DNA of 64,000 nt, taken from contig JAFDGA010000001.1 in the NCBI GenBank assembly GCA_019309545.1, forward strand, positions 1 to 64,000, written 5' to 3'. Under the pieces are notes generated by a model. It worked only from the letters and a program-made list of their open reading frames with translations, ran no database searches and was not told the origin of the DNA. Origin of the DNA: Deltaproteobacteria bacterium. GTDB taxonomy: Bacteria > Desulfobacterota > Desulfobaccia > Desulfobaccales > Desulfobaccaceae. Below, one piece after another: positions 52,658 to 60,458 of this stretch (position 1 is its first letter; every line of letters begins with the position of its first letter). The translations under genes and the position numbers were made by a program.

Positions 52658-53059
52658 ATGCCATTCTTTGATGGAACCGGTCCTTGGGGCCGGGGTCCGG
52701 GCACCGGCTGGGGCCGCGGCCCCTGTGGCATGGGCCTGGGCCGCGTGTATGGCTGGGGCGGCGGGGGCCGTCTCTGGAGCAGAGGCTGGGGCTGGCGAGG
52801 CCGCGGTTGGGGTTATGGCCCTCCGGGCTGGGGATATGCTGGAAGACCCTACCGGGGTTACCGCTTCGGCGGTTGGGGCCCGCCCTGGGGTTTTGATCCC
52901 TGGGGGCCCGGCTATACGGGGGGGGGCGCGGCCCCCTACTATTCCACTCCCCAAGAGGAGATGGCTGATCTCAAGGAAGAACAATCGTTCTTACAGAGTC
53001 AGTTAGAAGCCATTCAGAAACGCCTGGCCGAACTAGAAGAAACCCAGGCTCAGGAATAA
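52658..53059 (+). CDS. DUF5320-type Gly/Trp-rich protein
   Basis: The 133-aa protein starts MPFFDGTGPWGRGPGTGWGR, the hallmark of DUF5320. It continues as a low-complexity Gly/Trp/Arg/Tyr/Pro region to about residue 90, then a coiled coil (EEMADLKEEQSFLQSQLEAI) and a short Glu-rich end. DUF5320 proteins accompany NifX-like proteins in many anaerobes; their role is unknown, and metal or cluster binding is only suggested by that company. GGAGG precedes the ATG. The GC-rich coding sequence differs from its neighbours because of the repeats. Confidence 0.82.
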   Translation: MPFFDGTGPWGRGPGTGWGRGPCGMGLGRVYGWGGGGRLWSRGWGWRGRGWGYGPPGWGYAGRPYRGYRFGGWGPPWGFDPWGPGYTGGGAAPYYSTPQEEMADLKEEQSFLQSQLEAIQKRLAELEETQAQE

Positions 53060-53069
53060 TGCGAATTGA

Positions 53070-53106
53070 GAGGCCCGCACCGACGACCAGCTCGGCAGCG
53101 GGCCTC
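53070..53106 (+). promoter_or_regulatory. Strong intercistronic hairpin DUF5320-kinase
   Basis: Arms GAGGCCCGC (53070-53078) and GCGGGCCTC (53098-53106) pair perfectly, with an inner CCGA/TCGG stem in the loop. No U-run follows, so it may be a processing or stabilising element rather than a terminator. The kinase gene starts 30 bp later. Confidence 0.6.
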
Positions 53107-53136
53107 AGTCTAAACTAAGGAAGAGAAAACCGCCGG

Positions 53137-54210
53137 ATGCCGGAGAATCAGGCCGAACCGATAATAGAGACCTATGACTGGGCCCACTTTATTATCCAGA
53201 GTATTCCAGTAGGAATCTTTACGGTGGACAGTCAGATGCGGATTACCGATTTTAATCCCCGGGCGGAAGAACTCACCGGTTATCCGCGTTCTGAGGCTTT
53301 GGGTAAATTTTGTGCAGATATTCTGCGCAGCAATCTGTGTCATACCGATTGTCCACTCCGGCAGGCCATGGCTCAGAAAACCGCTTTGGAGCGAGAAGCC
53401 GTCATTGAAAACCGTGATGGCAAGAAGATTCCGGTTACCCTTTGTACTGCCGCCCTGCGCAATGATCAGGGAGAGTTGCTGGGGGGAGTGGAGACCTTTC
53501 GAGACATCACCTTATTAAAGAAGCAGGAGGAAGAACGCCGCAATCTGGTGTCCATGTTTGCCCATGACCTCAAAACTCCGGTAGTGGCTATTGGAGGACT
53601 TACCAACCGTCTCCGACGAGGGAAACTTGGACCCCTATCCGACAGCCAAGCTTCCTATCTGGAGACCATCGACCAGGAAATGCAACGCCTGGAAGACCTG
53701 ATCAACAACTTTTTAGAGTTTGCCCGGCTCCAGTTGCACGAAATCAAACCACTACCGAGCAGCATCCAGGTGGAAAAGGAATGCCAGGAAGTGCTGGCCT
53801 TGTTGGAGCCTATAGCGGAGTCCCGGGGAGTTACCCTGATCGCCGAATATCCGGAGGAAATCCTGGTAATTGAAGCCGATCCCCAGCTTTTCCGCAGGGT
53901 GTTGGAAAACCTGCTAGAGAATGCCATTAAGTATTCGCGGCCCCAGACCGTGGTTACGCTGACGGTCCAAAGTCTAGACCAGGAGATTGTTTTCCGGGTT
54001 CAAGATCAGGGCACCGGGATCCCCCCTGAGGATTTATCGCATCTCTTCGAGATCTTTTTTCGGGGAACGGACCCCAAACGGCCCAGGGGTTTTGGCCTGG
54101 GGCTGGCGACGGTTAAGACCATCATCGAGGCCCATGGCGGGAAGATCTGGGTAGAAAGCGAGCCAGGCCGCGGCTCGATATTTTCCTTTTCTTTACCTCG
54201 TCTGATGTAG
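53137..54210 (+). CDS. PAS-domain histidine kinase
   Basis: The 357-aa protein has no membrane segment. A PAS domain (about residues 15-125) carries NLCHTDCPL, nearly the same Cys motif as in the nearby sigma54 activator. A HisKA region follows with the phospho-His in MFAHDLKTPVVAIGG, then the HATPase core with ENLLENAIKYSRP (N box), VQDQGTGIPPEDL (G1) and GFGLGLATVKTIIEAHGG (G2). No response regulator is adjacent. The enzyme is cytoplasmic and likely senses a redox or metal signal (inference). The start codon is ATG with a weak site (CGCCGG). Confidence 0.92.
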   Translation: MPENQAEPIIETYDWAHFIIQSIPVGIFTVDSQMRITDFNPRAEELTGYPRSEALGKFCADILRSNLCHTDCPLRQAMAQKTALEREAVIENRDGKKIPVTLCTAALRNDQGELLGGVETFRDITLLKKQEEERRNLVSMFAHDLKTPVVAIGGLTNRLRRGKLGPLSDSQASYLETIDQEMQRLEDLINNFLEFARLQLHEIKPLPSSIQVEKECQEVLALLEPIAESRGVTLIAEYPEEILVIEADPQLFRRVLENLLENAIKYSRPQTVVTLTVQSLDQEIVFRVQDQGTGIPPEDLSHLFEIFFRGTDPKRPRGFGLGLATVKTIIEAHGGKIWVESEPGRGSIFSFSLPRLM

Positions 54211-54546
54211 GATTTGCTAGCGGATCGGAGTTATTTGTCGCTATCTCTGGAAGGCATTACGGCTAAAGAGATAACCTGGCAAAATCTCAAAAGTTAATTT
54301 CGGCAATGGAATATTTAAAAATCATCAGAAAACCAATCATTCACAAACGATCATAGGTTCATTTTATACTATTGACCTGAAAGAGTATGTGAGGTATAGT
54401 AATAACCTTGCTAGATAACAGCAGGGATTCTGGGCCAAGCAAATTGGCAGGGCTCGGCAAGGCAGCTGTAGGGGTTTGATTTGTTGTTTACGGTTATTTT
54501 CTATATTTATCATCATTAGGTGATTAAACAAAAAGGAGGAACTACC
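54211..54546. other. Intergenic, no gene seen
   Basis: This AT-rich stretch of about 335 bp between the kinase gene and the CGGC gene holds no frame I can support and no clear terminator. The last bases carry the AGGAGG site of the next gene. A promoter probably lies here, but I cannot place one with confidence. Confidence 0.4.
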
Positions 54547-54903
54547 ATGTCGCGGATTGCCATTATGTCTTGCCAAAATGTCAAAGACAAAATGTGTATC
54601 GGGTGTATCACCTGTTTCAAGGCCATGAAACGCAAGGACGGCGAGTTCGCCCGTTATAAAGATGACATCGAGGTTGTGGCGATGTGTGATTGCGGCGGCT
54701 GCCCCGGCTTGGCCATGCCAAAATTAAACCTGGTCAGGCATATCTGTAACCAAAACGGGGTGGACTTTGACACCTTGCATATCGGCACCTGTCTGGTTAA
54801 GGCTACCAAAACCTCGGGCTGTCCCATCGACCTCGATAAGCTCAAGAAAATGATTGAGGAGACGACGGGTAAAGAGGTGGTTATCGGTACACACAATTAT
54901 TAA
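54547..54903 (+). CDS. CGGC-domain protein
   Basis: The start at ATG 54547 follows AAGGAGG; a longer frame from 54520 includes that site. The 118-aa product has MSCQNVKDKMCIGCITCFKAM at the N-terminus, MCDCGGCPGLAMPKL in the middle, and HIGTCLVKATKTSGCPIDL near the end, at least ten Cys in all. The order matches the CGGC domain (PF08821), thought to bind a metal or Fe-S cluster. Function is unknown. It lies between the kinase and the second NifX-like gene. Confidence 0.85.
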   Translation: MSRIAIMSCQNVKDKMCIGCITCFKAMKRKDGEFARYKDDIEVVAMCDCGGCPGLAMPKLNLVRHICNQNGVDFDTLHIGTCLVKATKTSGCPIDLDKLKKMIEETTGKEVVIGTHNY

Positions 54904-54929
54904 TCTAAGGAGGTTTTTTTATAAATATT

Positions 54930-55547
54930 ATGCGAGTTTGCATAAGTAGCGAAGGTAATACGCTGGATTCCCGGGTTGATCCCCGATTCGGCCGCTGTAA
55001 CTATTTTATCCTGGCCGACCCTGACACCATGGAATATCAAGCCTATCCCAACCCGGCGCGCGACGCTATCGGGGGGGCTGGAATTCAAGGGGGGCAATGG
55101 GTGGCCAATCAGGGAGTCCAGGTGGTCCTCACCGGACGGGTCGGTCCCAATGCCCAGCAGGTTTTCGCAGCCAGCGGCATTAAGGTGGCCCTGGATGTCG
55201 AAGGCACAGTGGGCGAGGTTCTGGAAGCCTTAAAGGCCGGACGTATCGTTCCCCAAGAGATTAACCCCGCCGCAGTGGGACCGGGTATGGGACCAGGGCG
55301 AGGTATGGGGGGCGGTCGCGGTATGGGCGGCGGCCGCGGCATGGGCCGCTGCTGGCGGCCCGGTGAACCAGCCTATGGCCCGGGACCTGGTTTTGGGCCT
55401 GGACCACCTCCAGCCGGGGGGACCTGGGCACCGTCTACCAGCCAAAACGAGATTTCCCAGCTTCGAGAGGCGGCTCGCAGCATTGAAAAGCAGTTACGAC
55501 AGATTCAGGCTCGACTTCAAGAATTGGAAAAAAAGAAAACTACTTAG
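54930..55547 (+). CDS. NifX-like protein with Gly/Met repeats and coiled-coil tail
   Basis: The 205-aa protein has a NifX/NafY-type domain (residues 1 to about 115; DSRVDPRFGRCNYFILAD, VVLTGRVGPNAQQVF). A low-complexity region of repeated GMGGGR units and a Pro/Gly segment, together about 60 residues, is followed by a C-terminal coiled coil (EISQLREAARSIEKQLRQI). The tail resembles the end of the DUF5320 protein nearby, as if the two had been joined. Metal or Fe-S binding is the family expectation. AAGGAGG lies about 20 nt before the ATG. Next is the persulfide reductase gene. Confidence 0.82.
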   Translation: MRVCISSEGNTLDSRVDPRFGRCNYFILADPDTMEYQAYPNPARDAIGGAGIQGGQWVANQGVQVVLTGRVGPNAQQVFAASGIKVALDVEGTVGEVLEALKAGRIVPQEINPAAVGPGMGPGRGMGGGRGMGGGRGMGRCWRPGEPAYGPGPGFGPGPPPAGGTWAPSTSQNEISQLREAARSIEKQLRQIQARLQELEKKKTT

Positions 55548-55572
55548 GGTAAATAATTCAATCATAAAGGCC

Positions 55573-55592
55573 AGGAGGAGGCTATGAGGTAA
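55573..55592 (+). other. Strong ribosome site followed by a two-codon frame
   Basis: AGGAGGAGG is followed by ATG AGG TAA, so a ribosome would make only Met-Arg. It may be the remnant of a lost gene or a true minigene. Confidence 0.35.
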
Positions 55593-55681
55593 CGGTTGGA
55601 GCTTGATTAGCCCTTGATCTGTTAGGTAGCCTTCTCCCTTCCCAATAATTGTTGTTCTACGTCGACAGGGGAGGGCATCTG

Positions 55682-57379
55682 ATGGCGAGTTCCATGAAAA
55701 TTGTGGTTGTAGGCGGGGTAGCTGCAGGTCCCAAGGCCGCGGCTCGGGCCCGGCGTTGTGATCCTCAGGCGCAAATCACCCTATTTGAGCAGGGAGAATT
55801 TGTGTCATACGCCGGCTGCGGTCTGCCTTTCTTCATTTCCGGGGCTATTCCCGATATCAAAGAACTCCTGGCCACCCCGGTAGGAGTGGTTCGGGATGCG
55901 GGATTTTTCAAAAATGTCAAAGGCTTTGACCTCAAGACGGGCAAACGGGTGACGGCAATTGACCGGGGCCAAAAAACCGTGGAGGTGAAAGATGTCAAAA
56001 CCGGCGAAACGGAAACCGTCCCGTATGACCGGTTAGTGTTAGCGACCGGTGCACAGCCGGTACGGCCGCCGATTGCAGGTATTGACCTGGAAAACATCTT
56101 TCCTCTGCAAAGTCCCAAGCATGCCTTGGCCATTCGGGAAGCGATTGAACGCGACCAGCCTAAAAAGGCGGTATTGATCGGGGCTGGCTGGATCGGCCTG
56201 GAAGTGACCGAAGCCTTGGCCCATCAGGGAATCGAGGTCACCCTGATCGAAGCCCTGGATTTTGTAGCTCCGAATCTGTTAGATTTTGAAATCGCCGCCT
56301 TGTTAACCCGTCATTTAAACGAGAAAGGCGTGGCGGTTCGCACTCAAGAACGGGCGGCCCGTTTTGTTGGCACGGCAGAGGGCAAAGTCAAGAAGGTGGT
56401 CACCGATAAAGGTGAATATGACGCCGACTTAGTCCTGATTGCCATTGGCGTGCGTCCCAATGTGGAGCTGGCCCGCCAGGCCGGGCTGGAGCTGGGCCAA
56501 ACCGGGGCCATCAAGGTGGATGATTACCTGCGGACTTCTGATCCCGATATCTATGCTGGCGGCGACTGCGTGGAAAGCAAACATCTGCTGACCGGCAAGC
56601 CAGCCTTTGTCTCTTCCGGCCAGTTGGCTAATATTCACGGCCGGATTATCGGTACCAACGTCACTGGTGGACAGGAGACCTTCAAGGGTTTCGTCGGTAC
56701 TTCGGTAGCCAAGGTCTTTGATTTTAACGTGGGAGCTACCGGACTTAAAGAGTCGGTAGCTCGCGAGTTGGGCTTTGAGGTGGTCACGGCCCTGGTTCCA
56801 GGCCCGGATCATGCTCATTATTATCCCCAAAGCGGCGTGGTGGGCCTCAAAATGGTGGCCGACAGCAAAACTCGCCGCCTCCTGGGGGTGCAGGTGGTAG
56901 GTCCCGGCGATGGTTCTAAACGGCTGGATGTGGCGGCTACGGCAATGACCTTGGGGGCTACCCTGGATACCGTGTCGCAGCTCAATCTGGCCTATTCTCC
57001 GCCCTTCTCGTCGGCCCTTGATAACCTCCTGGTGGCCGCCAATGTCATGCTCAACAAACTGGAGGGCCGGGCTCCTTCCATCACCCCCATGGCGGTCCAG
57101 GAAATGACCGAGCAGGGCAAAGATTTCATGCTCTTGGATGTCCGCACGCCGCAGGAATTCCAAGAGGTCCGTCTCAAAAATCCGCACACTTTTCTCATGC
57201 CCTTAGGCCGCTTACGGGAAAAGGCGCCAGAATTCCCAAAAGACAAAACCATTATTCCCTTCTGCAAACTGAGTCTGCGGGGTTATGAGGCCGTGAAAAT
57301 TCTGGAAGGACTGGGATTTAAAGATATCATGTTCATGGATGGCGGGGTCGTGCAATGGCCCTATGAATTGGAAAAGTAA
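55682..57379 (+). CDS. CoA-disulfide/persulfide reductase with rhodanese domain
   Basis: Starting at ATG 55682 (GGGGAGGG upstream) gives 565 residues. FAD-binding IVVVGGVAAGPKAAARARR opens it, the active Cys lies in YAGCGLPFF near residue 43, NAD-binding AVLIGAGWIGLEVTEAL is near residue 160, and IYAGGDCVES is near 295. The dimerisation domain follows, then a C-terminal rhodanese domain (about 470-565) with FCKLSLRGYEA carrying its Cys. This is the CoADR-rhodanese (Npsr) type that reduces CoA-persulfide or polysulfide with NAD(P)H. It belongs to the cluster of NifX-like, CGGC and kinase genes. Confidence 0.93.
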   Translation: MASSMKIVVVGGVAAGPKAAARARRCDPQAQITLFEQGEFVSYAGCGLPFFISGAIPDIKELLATPVGVVRDAGFFKNVKGFDLKTGKRVTAIDRGQKTVEVKDVKTGETETVPYDRLVLATGAQPVRPPIAGIDLENIFPLQSPKHALAIREAIERDQPKKAVLIGAGWIGLEVTEALAHQGIEVTLIEALDFVAPNLLDFEIAALLTRHLNEKGVAVRTQERAARFVGTAEGKVKKVVTDKGEYDADLVLIAIGVRPNVELARQAGLELGQTGAIKVDDYLRTSDPDIYAGGDCVESKHLLTGKPAFVSSGQLANIHGRIIGTNVTGGQETFKGFVGTSVAKVFDFNVGATGLKESVARELGFEVVTALVPGPDHAHYYPQSGVVGLKMVADSKTRRLLGVQVVGPGDGSKRLDVAATAMTLGATLDTVSQLNLAYSPPFSSALDNLLVAANVMLNKLEGRAPSITPMAVQEMTEQGKDFMLLDVRTPQEFQEVRLKNPHTFLMPLGRLREKAPEFPKDKTIIPFCKLSLRGYEAVKILEGLGFKDIMFMDGGVVQWPYELEK

Positions 57380-57457
57380 CATTAATCTAATACCTTACTA
57401 AAAATTAGCCCCAAGCTCCGGGTCTGGGTGGCTTTCTTCAATTTGTAAGGCAGCCGG

Positions 57458-57502
57458 GGAGCAGCGCCGTTATTGCTTATCCACTGAGTGCGGCGCTGCT
57501 CC
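57458..57502 (+). other. Strong hairpin, candidate RNA structure or terminator
   Basis: Arms GGAGCAGCGCCG (57458-57469) and CGGCGCTGCTCC (57491-57502) pair perfectly over 12 bp with a 21-nt loop. There is no U-tail. It lies about 80 nt after the reductase stop. Confidence 0.5.
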
Positions 57503-57699
57503 AGCCTAGTTTAAGCAGTCAGGCCCGCGGACGTAAATGGTGGCTTATCGGAGGGAAAAAATTAATATTTTCCCGCTGGCCCTTCAGCTGCCCATCACCT
57601 ATCATGTTGGAATAAAAAGCTTTTATACTTTCCCTGTGCCGTACCGTCTTGACAGGCGAATTTTCGGGTAAATTTAACCACTGTTCATGGGAGAGGGGG

Positions 57700-57877
57700 C
57701 TAATGGTCGCAGACCCCTACCCCTCCCTCAAATTAACCTTTTATACCCATTAGCTTTCAAATGAGTAATTTTATCCTTTATCCCCTCTCCCCTGCTGGGG
57801 GGAGAGGGCGAGGGTGAGGGGGCATTTCCGCTCTTTGATCGCAACTTGGTATTAAATGCTCGGAGTAATAATTCTTG
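57700..57877 (-). repeat. Copy D of MITE-like repeat, inverted and interrupted
   Basis: Read on the minus strand, ATTATTACTCCGAGCATT (57874-57857) is the left end, and GGTTAATTTGAGGG lies near 57742-57728. In copies B and C these two blocks are within 20 bp of each other. Here about 110 bp, including a GC-rich palindrome, separate them. Confidence 0.55.
57784..57803. repeat. GC-rich palindrome (REP-like)
   Basis: CCTCTCCCC and GGGGAGAGG arms, around a short loop, are followed by GCGAGGGTGAGGGGG. This is the CCCTCTCCC type of palindromic repeat seen between genes in many proteobacterial genomes. It lies inside copy D of the MITE-like repeat. Confidence 0.5.
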
Positions 57878-57948
57878 TAAAAGACGTAATGGTCGCCGAT
57901 CTTGCCATCCATGGATAACAACTTTTAAGCCTAATGGGAGAAAATCAT

Positions 57949-58629
57949 ATGCAAACAGAAGGTATTGATTTAAAAAAGGCTCAAACAGAATCCCTCCAGC
58001 GTCCGCGCTACCAATACTCCCGGTTAGCACGCATCTTTTTTGGGATGATGGATCTGGTGACGGGAAAGGAAACAACCCTTGCCAAAGCCAAGCTTATTGA
58101 GACCTTGGCCAGCATTCCATACCGCGCCTGGGAAAACCGCCAATATGCCCGTATGACCCGCCACTATCGCAATCCAGAAATAGTCCGACAGGCGCGGGAA
58201 ATGCTGGCCTGGTGCCGGGACGCCCAGGATAATGAATACTGGCACTTGCTCCTCATCCACGAAAAAATGAAAGAGGATGGCATCAAGGATCCCTGGTATC
58301 TCTACTGGCCCATTCCGTCTTTAATGGTCGGTTCCTATGGGCTGTTAACCAAGGTCATGGCCTTCGTCAGTCCACACCGGGCCTACCTGTTCAACGCCGA
58401 GTTCGAAGACCACGCCGAGCATGTTTATGCTCAATTCGTGGCCGACCACCCGGAATGGGAGGGACAACCGGTCAAGAGTGCGCTAGTCAAGGAGTATGGC
58501 AATTTTGACAATTGGGCGGATGTGTTCCGGCGCATCGGACTTGATGAGCGGGACCACATGAACCGAAGCTTTGGGTTATCCCGGCGGCCTGACTACGTGG
58601 TAAAATATAACGGTATGCCGGAGGCTTGA
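57949..58629 (+). CDS. Alternative-oxidase-like diiron protein
   Basis: ATG 57949 is preferred since GGGAG lies 8 nt upstream. The 226-aa product shows all diiron-ligand motifs of the alternative oxidase family in order: LIETLASIPYRAWE (compare LET), DNEYWHLLLIHEKM (compare NERMHL), EFEDHAEHVY (compare LEEEA) and LDERDHMNR (compare DEAHH). A hydrophobic stretch (VGSYGLLTKVMAFVSPH) may be the membrane-binding patch. AOX enzymes reduce O2 with quinol. In an anaerobe this would be an O2-removal enzyme (inference). The neighbouring redox genes support this. Confidence 0.78.
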   Translation: MQTEGIDLKKAQTESLQRPRYQYSRLARIFFGMMDLVTGKETTLAKAKLIETLASIPYRAWENRQYARMTRHYRNPEIVRQAREMLAWCRDAQDNEYWHLLLIHEKMKEDGIKDPWYLYWPIPSLMVGSYGLLTKVMAFVSPHRAYLFNAEFEDHAEHVYAQFVADHPEWEGQPVKSALVKEYGNFDNWADVFRRIGLDERDHMNRSFGLSRRPDYVVKYNGMPEA

Positions 58630-58645
58630 CCGTCATTGCTTCCGG

Positions 58646-60418
58646 CTACACCGAACAGAGACGGCACTCCTCAGAGAACTCGCTGGACAGCGTTAAGGGT
58701 TCGGGGGGCAGGCTGAGTACCTGGCCCGGACGCGCGCCATAACGGTAAATGGTTACTCCTTTGAGCCCCAGACGGTAGGCCAGTTGGAAGGAGTGAGCTG
58801 CCTCTGCTGCCGTAGCGCTGGGCGGCAGGTTGATGGTCTTGGAGACGGCGTTGTCCACGTGCCGTTGAAAGGCCGCCTGCATCTGGAGCTGAATTTCGGG
58901 TGTGACCTCAAAGGTAGTGGGAAACAGCCGACGCAGGGAGGCTGGCAAGTCGGTAAACGGGCGGACCCGCCCCACCGGACTGATCTTAGGCAGCCATTTA
59001 TCCGGGTCCAGGCCAGCCTCTCGTAATTTCTGAATAAATAAAGGATGTACCTGTAAGAACTCTTCTCCTTCCAAGGCCCGGCGCATATAGGCAATGGCAA
59101 ATAATGGTTCGATGCCGCTGCTGGTTCCGGCGATCAGGCTGATGGTGCCGGTGGGAGCGATGGTGGTCAGGGTGGCGTGGCGTCGCCCGGGTTTGCCCTC
59201 ATGATGCCAGCGGCTGCGGCTGAAGTTAGGGAATGGCCCCCGCTCCTGGGCCAGTTGCTCGGACTGGGCTACTGCCGTGGCCTGGATGCGGGCCATCAGT
59301 TGCCCGGCCAGTTTCAGGGCTCCAGGATCATCATAGGGAAGGCCCAGGCGGATGAACAGATCCGCCAGTCCCATCACTCCCAGGCCGATCTTGCGATTGG
59401 CCCGGGTCAGGGCATCAATCTGGGGCAAGGGGTAATGGCTCTGGTCGATGACATCGTCTAGAAAAGTGACTCCCAGACGGACCAGCCGGTCCAATTCGGG
59501 CCAATCTACATCACCGCCCTGCTCCAGCCGGGCCAGGTTGATGGAGCCCAGGTTGCAGGCTTCATAAGGCAACAAAGGTTGCTCGCCGCAAGGGTTGGTG
59601 GCCTCCAGTTGGCCTAAATCCGGAAGGGGATTGGCGCGATTGATGGCATCCAGAAAAATCAATCCCGGATCTCCGGTCTCCAGGGCCTGTTGACAAATGG
59701 TCTCAAACACTTCCCGCGCCGGTAGCGTTTTGACCGTTCGGCCCGTCCGGGGATTGATCAAAGGATAGGTGTCATCGGTCTCCACCTTTTCCATAAATTC
59801 ATCGCTGACCGCCACGGATAGATTAAAGTGGGTGAAGGCTCCGGGGGTGGCCTTGGCCATGATAAAATCCAGGATATCGGGATGGTCATATCGGAGGATG
59901 CCCATGTTGGCCCCGCGGCGTCGTCCTCCTTGTTTGATCACCTCGGTAGTGGTATTAAAGATTTGCATAAATGACACCGGCCCCGAAGCCACCCCGCCGG
60001 TAGTCCGCACCGGGTCCAGGCGGGGCCGCAGATGGGAAAAATTAAACCCGGTGCCGCCGCCGCTTTGATGGATCAGGGCCATATCGCGCACCGTCCCCAA
60101 GATGCTCTCCATGTTATCCTCGATCGGCAAGACAAAGCAGGCCGCCAATTGCTGTCGGGAGGTCCCGGCATTCATCAGGGTCGGGCTGTTGGGAAGAAAT
60201 TTCAGCTCTGCCATGGCCTCGTAGAAGGCTTCCTCCATCCGGGCCGCAGCCGGCGGGCTGCTATAGCGGTGTTCGGCCGCGGCCACGGTCCGGGCTACCC
60301 GGCGGAAAAGACCTTCGGGGGTTTCCAAGATTCTGCCGTCTTCGGCGCGGCGCAGATATCGCTGCTCCAGCACCCGCCGGGCAATTGGACTGAAATCGCT
60401 CCGCCGTTCTTTTTCCAT
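58646..60418 (-). CDS. nrdJ: Adenosylcobalamin-dependent ribonucleotide reductase, class II
   Basis: Start at ATG 60418; a GTG four codons upstream is also possible. The 590-aa enzyme has FLPNSPTLMNAG, QQLAACFVLPI, SGGGTGFNFSHLRP, NPCGEQPLLPYEACNLGSIN with the radical-site Cys and catalytic Glu, and APTGTISLIAGTSSGIEP. A C-terminal redox pair (CRLCSV) ends it. These are NrdJ signatures; the enzyme makes deoxynucleotides with coenzyme B12 and works with or without O2. It is convergent with the alternative oxidase gene. It adds to the window's many B12-dependent functions. Confidence 0.95.
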   Translation of the reverse strand: MEKERRSDFSPIARRVLEQRYLRRAEDGRILETPEGLFRRVARTVAAAEHRYSSPPAAARMEEAFYEAMAELKFLPNSPTLMNAGTSRQQLAACFVLPIEDNMESILGTVRDMALIHQSGGGTGFNFSHLRPRLDPVRTTGGVASGPVSFMQIFNTTTEVIKQGGRRRGANMGILRYDHPDILDFIMAKATPGAFTHFNLSVAVSDEFMEKVETDDTYPLINPRTGRTVKTLPAREVFETICQQALETGDPGLIFLDAINRANPLPDLGQLEATNPCGEQPLLPYEACNLGSINLARLEQGGDVDWPELDRLVRLGVTFLDDVIDQSHYPLPQIDALTRANRKIGLGVMGLADLFIRLGLPYDDPGALKLAGQLMARIQATAVAQSEQLAQERGPFPNFSRSRWHHEGKPGRRHATLTTIAPTGTISLIAGTSSGIEPLFAIAYMRRALEGEEFLQVHPLFIQKLREAGLDPDKWLPKISPVGRVRPFTDLPASLRRLFPTTFEVTPEIQLQMQAAFQRHVDNAVSKTINLPPSATAAEAAHSFQLAYRLGLKGVTIYRYGARPGQVLSLPPEPLTLSSEFSEECRLCSV

Positions 60419-60458
60419 AACCAGTTCCACAATAAAATTAAAAAGTCTGGGATTTATG

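Larger units (their letters stand above)
57380..57948. other. Intergenic with hairpin and repeat elements
   Basis: This stretch of about 570 bp has no gene. It holds a 12-bp-stem hairpin (57458-57502), inverted copy D of the MITE-like repeat (about 57700-57877) and a GC palindrome inside that copy (57784-57803). The last 14 bp carry the ribosome site of the alternative oxidase gene. Confidence 0.6.

Noticed and set aside
55594-55612. GG-N10-GC sigma54-like element before the persulfide reductase gene
   Set aside because: The spacing fits but the -12 region is TTAGC instead of TTGC, so support is too weak.
57890-57910. TGG/TTGC pair before the alternative oxidase gene as a sigma54 promoter
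   Set aside because: GG and GC are 11 bp apart rather than 10, which sigma54 does not normally accept.
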